From Glandiceps talaboti (Eukaryota > Hemichordata > Enteropneusta > Spengelidae), in NCBI RefSeq assembly GCF_964340395.1, contig NC_135566.1, forward strand, positions 19,895,797 through 19,959,796: DNA of 64,000 bases. The letters are read 5' to 3'. The notes beneath the pieces were generated by a model, which had not been told where the DNA came from, did no database searches, and saw only the letters and a program-made list of their open reading frames with translations. Positions within the stretch are counted from its first letter, which is position 1. The number at the start of each line of letters is the position of its first letter. The translations under genes and the position numbers were made by a program. Positions 12,301 to 23,400 of the stretch are shown in pieces.

Positions 12301-15300
12301 TTCTGTTCAATCTGATAAATCTGATGTAGTGAATTTGGTGCAATAATTTACCCCTGATTCCTACTGCACTTTTATTGTGAGTTGTTCTTTTTTGTTCTGT
12401 GAGCGCCATGTACATTTGTACCTATATATTACACAAATACCATAGAAGTTCTCGTACAAAACGTGAGAGCTGAGTGGATTTACTCAAAGAATGAGAACAC
12501 TTCAAAGTTAATACTCCCAAACATATGGGTATAGTACTTCAGAACACTTTGTTTAAAAAGAGCTTGGGCACAGAGCACACACAGCAATGTTATTGTTATT
12601 GTTTGGTGGTTCTGTTTGTTTAATATGGAACGTTAAGTATTATATTGTTTTGTAAGATGGATTCTGGTTGGCTACAATATGTACATGTACATTGTAAGTA
12701 TGAGGTTCAGTACAAGAATTCCTATGGTATTGTGTCAGATATACATGTAGGTACAAGGCGCTCACAGAACAAAAAAAAAGAACAACCTATAATAAAAGTA
12801 GGAGGTAAATAAAGAAAGATCCATACATCAGATTTTAATCAGATTGGTTTCAGCTGTGATTCAACAGTATTCTACCATCCTTTAATAGCTTTAGTAATGT
12901 TGAATGATCATAATATTATGATAATACTTTTACGTTAAGAGAAATGACTGATCCCAATGAGTCCATGTGTGTACATGTATGTTAAATAGAAACATGTCAG
13001 AGTACAATTGTATGTTACAATTGTATGCTGAAGACTTGTATTTGTATATTTCACTGGAAAACAAAAATGCTACTGTAACCCCGTGTAGATAGTAAAAATC
13101 AGTCTTTGAGAACTAGATGAAGACTGTAAAGTTGCAAAATTTTCTACCTGCGTCAATACATGTTTAATGTACATTTATGTATTTAGGTTTACTGTATCTG
13201 TTTTACAGCTACAAATTCACATGTGGTTAGTTTGTAATGCTCACAAGAAGTCAACAAATGTTTACAATTTTTTTTTTCAAATCTTTCCCAGGTGGATACT
13301 CCAATATCTCCATCAAGACCAGTGAAAAATGGTTGCATAGCTCCCCTAGATGATCGGATTACATTCCTTGAAAGTGTCAGAGATCCCAATTCCAGATATT
13401 TACGACAGAGTCAAAATGGACGCTCCAAGACAACAAGAAGGAGAGCTGTAAGTCGTGGAGTTTCTCACACAAGAGATGACAGAGCTTCCAAAGGTGCTGA
13501 GTCAAAATCCACCAACAGTGCAAGTGCAAATAATGTGCAAAGAAGAGAAAAGCGGAAAAGTTCAGAAAGCAGAGACACAAATAAAAGAATTGATAAAGAT
13601 ATGACTCCACCTACCAGACCAAGATCTGAACGACAATTAAAAAGAAAACAGGCTGTTACGAAAGAAAAAAGCAAGAATCAAGCAAATGAAGATTCTATGC
13701 TTGCTGATTCATTAGATGATGCAGGAGAAGCTGGTCCAGTGACTTCAACAGTCAAAAAACGAAGAGGGCGCTCTTCACAAATTAAAATAAAAGTAGAGGA
13801 ACCGGATTCCACAGAGAAAAAGGAAGATGCAGAATCATTGACTTATACCTCATGTCGTAGAGCAAGGAGAAGTTTGCATGGAAGTTCCTATATCTCAAAG
13901 ATTACTACCCCAGGGTCAGTCACCAGATTTGGTCAGAAGAGTCTTTTTAATTCTAGTATATATTCAGACTGGATGGCAGATATGTCAACAGCCATTATGA
14001 GCCCTTCAAGTGAACCCCCAACACCAGACACAGAAGCCAGTGCCCCAGATGGTTCATATCTTGCATCTCCAGTTAAAAGTATTGTGGATGCAAGTAACAC
14101 TGCAGATTCTGTCCTGACACCATCCAATAGTCTGGAGAACATGACAGAAGCAAAGATGCCTACGGATCTGAATCTTGCAATCTCTGACTCTGCTTCAGAC
14201 TTAGAAAAGAGTGAGAAGAACCTCTGGTCATATGGTGAAAAGTCACTCCAAATGTCACCCCGTGAAAATAAATCTTGTGACTTAAACAATAGCAGGGACT
14301 TGTCTACTGCAACCACTGATGTTGGCTGTAGCAACAGAAATGTAGAAAATTCCATACAAGGTTCTATGAAGAGGGATTCAACTGTCACCAGAAAGAGAAG
14401 AAAAGATAAAAGTTTTGACCATGATGACACTGTAATTGAGAATACAGTAACTAGTGTGAGTGATAGAAAGGATGAGATTGAGGCAGCATCAATTGATACA
14501 CAATGCAGTCCTAAAAAGATACCAAAGACAGCAAGTAGCATTGCTACAGATAGTGCAGCAGGAAGTGACCTATATCATACCGACAACGATCAGGTATCTG
14601 AAGAACAAAAGGTGGACATGAGTGAAAATGTGAACTCAACAAACATCAGGAGTGACAAGGGTCAAAATACAGTGTACAGTACAGGTACTAATGATAGTGT
14701 TTCTGAATGTGATCTGCTTGACACCATAGATTCAGAAGAGTTAGAGGAAACACCAATAGTGGTAGAGAAGGTGAAGAAAATAAGAGATAATAGTATTGAT
14801 AAACAGACTGTTGCTAGAGGGAGATCAGCCAGACAGAGATCAAAAACTGACATAGCTGACAAGGATTTGTCTCAGGAATTAGGACAATTTTGTGTCCCAT
14901 CCAAGGAAATTGGAACTGATCAGGGTTCTGTGACTACTAGTAAGTCACAAACATTTACTAATATTACTTCAAGAGTTTCGAGAAGAAAAAGTCATAATGC
15001 GGGGAAAGTTGAAACGGTTTCAGATCAGTGCAACAAAAGTGATAGTAAGGAGTCTTCATTTTCAGATGACTTGTCAGGTGATAATACTAGTCAAAGTTTT
15101 GATGATGAAGAGAAGGTGTTTGTTGCTAGTTATGCCCATTCAAAGAAGAACAGGAGAAGTAGTGGGGTTTATCGGCCTCTGTACAGGAAAGCGTTAAAGG
15201 CAACCAGTCCTGATCAGTCACTTGAGAACAGTCCTTCAGACTCAACATATGAGGCTTCTTTCAGGGATGACATTCCAGATGGAAAACACTCTTCAGAAGA

Positions 15301-18300
15301 AAATTTAAAGGATGGGTATTTAAGAGAAATAAAGGATGCTGATGCCAATGATACAAATATCAAAGAGGGGGAACAGGAAACAGATATACTTCCAACCAAG
15401 AAGAATGAAAGTAATGATGATATTGATGCTCCACATGCCAAAGACCAGAAGGTAACGATTGACAAAGAAACTAAAAGGTGTAGAAGGAGAAGTAGAGCTC
15501 CAGCTTTTTCTAGCAAAATCAACCACAATGACCAAGAATCTTCAGTTGCCAAAAGTGAATGTTCGTACGTATCAAAGCATGGTAAAAGTCCAGGCCACGC
15601 TACTGATTCAAAGGTTCTTGTACACCACAGTAGTTTGACCATAGATGATGGCTGTGAATCTGCTGTAACTGAGGATTGTCATGAATCAGCCATAGACAGT
15701 ATACTAGCTAATGAAGGAAAAAATGAAAGCATGAATGATAAGAAAGAAACTAAAATTTCTATGTCTCCAGTCAGTCTTATTTCATGGCCAGAAAGTAAAG
15801 TTTCAGAGGGAGTAAATCTGATAGGAGACACAGCATGCGAAGACGGTTTATTGCTAGACTCTTGTGAAAGGCAGAAATCATCAAAAGGTCGAAAAACCAG
15901 ACGACTGAATATAATAACAGCAAGTAAAGATATGTATGAAAAAGAATCAGACAATATGTTCCTCGTAGGAACAAACTCGAAGGAAAAAGCAGAGCTTCCG
16001 TCTAAAGGGGTCAGCCAAAAACCAAGGAGATGGAGTTCCAGGAAATCTGTCAGTATTGCTTCATCATTGCAAGGTCAGGCTGAATCTTCAGGTACAGATA
16101 CAATTGGTCTGACAGTTCTTGACTATTGCTCCAAAGATTGCAAAGGCAATGAGGCTGAGACCAAGACAGAAGTTACAGAGAAAAAGAAAGTAAACCCTGT
16201 ACAGCAAAAAAGATCACGCCGGCAGCGAAGATCTACTATAATTGTACCGTCTGATACAGAATCTACCAGTAGCATTTCTTTTAGTAGTCAAGGTCAAGTG
16301 TCTGACGTGATTTCAAATGAAGAAACATTTACAGGGGGATGTAAGGTGGTACCTTCTGATGCCATGACTGAGTCTGCCATGGTTATTGCTCCAAACACAG
16401 ATAATGACAAAAAGTCAAATTCCAGGCCAGCAAATACTGTTTCGTTTCATAGACTGCAGTCCCTACTTGCTGACCCCTTTGTAGTTGAATCTGAAAATCT
16501 CTTTGGTCAAAGTGGTAAGGAGAAACGTAAAAGAAGACGTAGTTTTCTTAAAGCTCAGTGTGTGATTTCAGAGGATCCAACAGAGACAAATGGAGTAATG
16601 GAGAATGTAACAAAAAATGTCAAAATTGAAGAATCTCGTAAAACTGATTATCATCATTCAACTTTATCAATGAACGAAGCAGAAAATACAGCTGGAAGTA
16701 CATACATCAATCAAACAGAAAACAAAGAGAAAAACATCCACAATGAAGCTGAAGCAAGTCATGGCAATGATAGAGAAGAACCAATTGACAACGAGGCTGA
16801 GGATTCAATGGGTTCTTATCATCTGAACGCAAATGAAATATGTCCTGAATCTGACAGACAAACACTTTCTACCTGTTCTATAAAGTGTGAGCCTGACTTG
16901 GAAGGTTTAAAGGTAGAATCTACACAAAGTGAAATTGAAGAGAACATACCATACATTTGTACAGAAGATACAAGTAAAGCGCCAGGAGATGATGAATCGA
17001 AGGACTGTATGATAGCAGATGTTCAAGTCCAGTCTGGCACCAGTTGTTTAAGAAGAAGCAGGAGAAAGAGCATCAGTCAGAAACAGGATGTACATGTAGG
17101 TAATCAAGCAACAATAGGGAAGAAGCAACAGGCGAAGAAGAAAACTAAGTCTGAGCTAGCTGTAGAAAAACTTTACTTAAGTAGAGGGTCTAAAAAGGTA
17201 ACCAAGCGAAATTTAGAAACAATCTTTGAGAGCCCCAAACCTGATTGTAGAGGTTATAACAACCTGACAGGGAAAAGGAAAATGTCTCGTCAGATGGCTT
17301 TCAAGGACCCAATAATTATAACAAAGATGAAACCTGGCAAGGCTAAGAAACTTCAGCAGAGTGGAGTACAGAGGTTCAAACCTGTCAGGAATCAAAAAGT
17401 GAAGAAGGCGATGGCAGCAACACTGGAGGGAAAACTTGAACAGCTAGAGAAAGAGATCAGTTTCATGGTTACACCAATAAATATTAAGGAGGAAAGGGAT
17501 TTCAACAATGCCAGTGAGGTAGACAATATCGTCAGAAACTCCCCAAAGTTGGACAAACAAGTCAAGATTATTCTTGAAGATGTCTCACCACATCATCGAG
17601 AGCTCGAGAGACAGTTTGCAGATGCCAATCCAAGATCAAGGCGTTCAAGGTTGTCTGTCCAGCGAGGACGTGCAAAGAAAATGCTGGAAAATGTAGTAAG
17701 GAACGTTGACGTTCAACAAAAGCGTGACGGGAAAGCGGTTTGCATTGCTAGCCCAGCACCCAGTACGGGAAGTTCAAGTCCAAGGATTTATGTTGATGGT
17801 AATGAGGTGGACACAAACGTTAGTGTTGTGTTGCAAAAATTAGAATCTGACAGTTTGCCATCAACTCCTAATACATCAGTTACTCTGATTAAGGAATTGG
17901 TAGACAATGGAAACACACCAAAAGCAAGACCCCAAGATATAACCAATACATGGAACAACTCAAACCAAAAAAGGAAAGTAAGCTTGAGTGAAAGTCCATT
18001 ACAAAGTGGTTTAGAAAGAGACACTAGTAGAAGGGTGCTTTCTAAAAGTTGGGACAGCCTATTGTCTGATAACTGGTTTGATCATAATTACTGTCAATCA
18101 CCTGAAAAAGACAAAACTTCCAAATGTCAGCAAAAAAAGGAACAAAGCAGATGTGATATTAATGAACAGTCAGAAAACTTATCAGTGATTAAAAAGTCCA
18201 AAGTTGATCGAAGGACTGTTGCAATGCAGGGCATCAGAAAGATTAGTATGGCATCTTCTCCAATTACACCAAATTCTTGTGTATACACTGAATTTGTTGA

Positions 18301-20420
18301 CAGTGAACCAAGCTCTGTTGTCAGTTCTCAAAGTCAGAATCTTGCTGAAGATAAAATAGTCTCAGACTGTAGTATGTCTACCATGGATGACATTCCTCTT
18401 GAGTCAGAGAAACTGGCAAATTTACTTTTGGACTCTCCACCTATGGGATCATCCGCTGAACAACATCGTCATGCCATGGGGAGGATACAACAAGTCCAAC
18501 AATACTGGCAGCAGGAAACAAAATATTCACGTCAAGAAAGGTACCAGAAACGAATGCTTCAAGAAACCCATGTACAGCAGGTAAGGTACAAAATGTTACA
18601 TGTAGTTGCATAGATACTGTGACCACACTGTTACATTGTATATTTAGGTTCTAAACTTATTCTAAACATATTTTTTTTTTAAAAATGTTTTGTTAGATAC
18701 AATAACTTACTCGTAATATCGTACACTCAAACTAGTATTGCATCACCTGTGGGTGAATGTATTTTTTGTAGCTGTATACAGTACAAGCCGGAACTTGGTC
18801 ACCCGGCTGGCGCGTCGTAGACAAGACGCAGACGCACATGGACGCGTCTTAGAGCCACACCGATTGCGTCCTGTCTCACTCTAATTTATTTTAACAGACG
18901 TACTTTATTCATGAATGCAAATCAATTCAATTCATCACAAAGGAGAGTACGTCTCTTTAGTTACAATGTCTTTTGTTGTAACGCACTGTGCTGACCACAT
19001 ACTGCGAATAAAAAAGAGAAATAGGTATGCTACGGTTGCGAATCTTTAATTTTCTGCTCTCGATGGATATTTTTGGAACATCGCCTGGCATATTCTGCGA
19101 TTTTTTCGCGATACTCAATACGTGTTTAAGATCAGGTGACTTTCCGTGTCAGGTGACTTGACGTTCCGGTCACACGTCGTTATTGTCCATAGGGGGGCTC
19201 GATCATTGCAATAGGCCCGCGGTTGGATATATTTCATCGAGTGCGTAGTCATGTCGTGTTCGTATTTCTGGTTTTCAATTTGGTGAAACCTCTACTTTAT
19301 CGTCAAAAGCAAGTGATGGTGGCAGAAAAGAACAAAATACGACAGAAACTCCATTGGTACACTGACAGCAGAACACAAGCGTTTGCTATACTGTTGGTTA
19401 TGTATGGAATGTGGGCGATGTAATATTTTCGTAAGGTGTAAATCAAAATATAACAGAAACCTCCGAAAAAGACGACTTCAGCAAACGTGAGAAAGTTAAG
19501 TCCGCAGCGGCAGGTAAACTGTCTATCTATTCTTATATCTTATCCTTTGTCTGTCTGTCTCTGTCTGTTTGTTTGTTTCTTTATATGTATATGTTTCGTA
19601 TTTATTGACGATGTCGAACTTACTATGTGAAGTTTCATTTTTGAAATGTGCCAACTTTTCAAGGTAACCTGAATACTACAAAGTGAAGTACGTTATACAT
19701 ATTGTTCAACTTTGTGTAGAAACACTTTTTACCCATTGTTTCTCATTTTTCAGACATAGTGATTTCTACGGTAAATCCCATGTTTACCCAATTTGTTTAA
19801 TTTTTCCAATGCCAATCAAAGAAAATTGTTGATATTCACTTGTGAAAACTGGAATACATAACTGTGGCGCTAACATTTTTTGAAGTTTAAAATTAAATAC
19901 AGTTGTCAGACTTCAAATTATAAATTTTGTATATTGTGTCATATTCATACTACAGGCTCGTGGTCAAAGCCAATTCAGCACAACAGGAAATGAAGACAGC
20001 TTTTCCTGCCGCCCCATGAAAGAGTCGGAGTAGCTGTTATTGTCGACATGATTGGAGATGACATGAAAAACAACATAAATTACATGGTATAACAATGTTT
20101 TTAAGGCGGGGAACATCGCTAAATGGATGGGGAACTTTGGTAACGAGATTTTGCGGGGAGGGGTTCCAAGATATAGTGTGCGTGTTTATATTATATTTGT
20201 GTATGAAACGACTGAATAGTACGTGATTAGAACACTGCCAATGACACTAAACAATGTTATATTTGGTTTTGAGATGAAATAGATTATTATAAATGGTGAA
20301 CATTTTTGAATAAATCTTAACTTCTAAAGCTCCGAAAGATGTAAGTGGAGACTACCTGATTAATATGTACGTGTGTGTGTGTGTGTGTGTGTATTTACGC
20401 ATAGTGCGATCATCAGACAA

Positions 20421-20468
<48 letters not shown>

Positions 20469-23400
20469 CAACACAACTGACGTTCTCTAATTATCAAATA
20501 CTCATACACTGGGTGCACTTTCACATTTCTTTATTATAATTACCCTTCCCCCAAGAAAACAATGTGAACAGTAGTAAAACAATCTAACAATCTAAATAAT
20601 CTACAGCTACAGAAATCGACAATCAATAAAAAAAAAGTAAAAATGCAGAAAATACACAGTCGTTAAAACACATTACACTGACTGAACTTAGTACACAATC
20701 CATTCAACTGTCTATTGATATACTTCACACGGCTACACTCGCCTTTCGGAATTCATCTCTGAGCGCCTTGTCGATACAACGAATACAATTCGCCCATGCC
20801 ACATCTTGACTAGAAAGGGGAATTTGGTGGGGGTATCTCGCGAACGTCAAGTTCCTTACATGTCGCAATCTTGTTGGGCTTAATGACCGTTTAGTTGAAG
20901 TGGTCCCACTGTACACTTTCCCTTGGCAATTTCGCCCTAATCTCTCTTCCTTTTTGTACATGGCAAAGACAAGATTTTTGGCGAAATTGCCAAGGGAACA
21001 GCTCTCCTTAACGATCTTTGAAATGCTGTCTTCCACAGTAGCCAGCTCGTTGACGTGGTGAGACATTGACTGCTGAGGCATATGTATGTGAAAAGCTGCT
21101 ACTGCTAGCGAACTGTACGGCAATGAAGCTTGTCTTGGGTCTGGATGTTGTTGTTGTCTCTGAAGGGTTGTACTTGTTTGGTTTTCTAGTTGTTGGACAG
21201 GTCGTAGTAACTGTTGTTGATCAGGTATTTGTCGTGGGACAGCGGGTACCGAATGAAGATAATCTAAGTTGAGTGGCTGTGGTATTCCTATTCTGGAGCG
21301 TTGTATGGGTGACAATTGTGGTGCTGGTGGGAGTGGTGGTGGTGATGGCGATTCTGCTTCGGTCCCTCTGGCATTGAGTTGTTGTGGCATTTCTTCTTGT
21401 TGTTTGGGTGACAATTGTGGTGCTGGTGGGAGTGGTGGTGGTGATTCTGGTTCTGGGCGATCTCTGGGTGGTGCCCCTCTAATGATACTTATTACTTCCT
21501 TGAGTTCGATGATATTCTGCTCCATTTTTGATAAATCTGCCACTTTCTTATTGAGCTTCTTTATTTCAACTTCCATCATTTCTATTTTTTCTTTGCATTT
21601 GCACGATCCATCGTTAGCATTCTCACAATATCCCGCCAATTTTTTCTCCAGGTCCCCAGTCTTGGGCCCAGCACTGCAGCCGTTTCTCTGGGTATGACCC
21701 CAGGGGTGAAATTTGTTAGTTCCTCGCCGTCTGGATCTAGACCCCCACCTTTGCCGCTTCCTACAATGTGTATCTATGTAAAGAAAAGGCGGCATTAAAA
21801 TTTGTCCAAATGTGTTATTGTCTTTATAATGTGATAAATACATAATCCCACGGCAGTTTTCTTTCGGAACACATTACTCTGCTAAAAACAGTTGTATAAT
21901 GATGTAAAACTAAGAAAAATATCGTGGGATTATATATTATTTAATCGGCATGCCTTTACTCTGTGCCTCGGCAGATATTGCTCCGTAATTTAGTATAGAT
22001 ACGAAAAATCATATGTACAAATGTACGCGTATGTAACACAAATACACCCCGGCTTCATGGCTTTATGTCTGTTCCACTGCAATCACAGACAAGTATTGTC
22101 TGCTGCAATACATCATTTTCGAATGTTTGCAGTATGTTTCGCATTGATTTTTTTGGGTTCCCGCTTTGGATTAAAAGAAGAAATAAAAAGTTACCTCAGC
22201 TGGTCCCCTTGCCGATGATTTCTGTCCTCTTTTTTTATTTGTTGTCTTCTGTTTATTTGTAGTTTGTCCTTGCTGAAAAAAAAATTCGATGTTAGAATGA
22301 TATGGTAGTAATAGTTTGAAAAATATATTAATTTGAATATCAAGTGTGAACAATATTACTGTAACACACACCTGAGATTTCTTGTTGCTCCTTTTTCTTC
22401 TCGTACTTGTAGTCTCTCCGGTCGCAGTTCGCTGTCAAATGAACAAAATATGTCAGTACGTCGTCGACTTTTTTTTTGTTTTTTTGTTTTAAAAACAATT
22501 CAGTATGTATTGAATGTGTGACGTATATGGAATCAGATGTTTTTTGATGAATTCATTTCAAAATGGGACACAGAACATACACAGGTTAATATTGAAGAAT
22601 TTTACACACACATTGACGCACTGAATTTAAATTCTGCTGTCAGCAAACTGAATGATATCATTAAGGACTGCCTCATCGATGTTAAAAACGCAGCAAGTAT
22701 CAGGTAGACGTTGTTTTAATCGTAATTCATGGTTTGATACAGAATGTCATCGAAGTAAAAAAGAAATGCATCGCATTCTTTCAAAATTTCGCAGAAATAG
22801 AAACAACACAAACTTAGCACACTACCTTAATTCGAGAAGAAATCATAAATAGCTGATAAAGGATAAAAAGAAAACGTACAAACAAAAACTGTGTAACCAG
22901 TTATTACTGGCTGATTGTAATGACTCTAAATCATTTTGGAGTTCATTAAATTTAGGTCGTTCATCACCATCACCAAATATATCAAATGACGAATGGTACA
23001 ATTACTTTAAAGATCTTTTTAACCCCGCTGCGGACATAAATGTTGATGCTGAATTTCAATCTTTAATCAAAGACTATGTTGATAATCTCGATGTTGATGA
23101 CACTCATGAATTTGATGATCGCAATTTTGATATTTTGAATGCTCGTATTTTAATCCCCGAGATTGTTGAGTGTATTAAGAAAACGAAAAAGGGTAAAGCC
23201 CCTAGAATTGATGGAGTACCTATCGAAATATTCAAAAATGTACATGTACATGACAGTGTACATGATAAATCAAATCAAATGGATTTTTGGGATCAGCACC
23301 CTCAATGGCAATTACAATTTAAATTTGTTACTGCAATATTAATGGATAATATCAACCACTAATTAACATTTACAATGTCTGATTATTGGTATTTTAACAC

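Noticed and set aside
13377-18626. Many antisense and alternate-frame ORFs over the giant exon
   Set aside because: Shadows of the 5.3 kb coding exon; no homology and no splice context.
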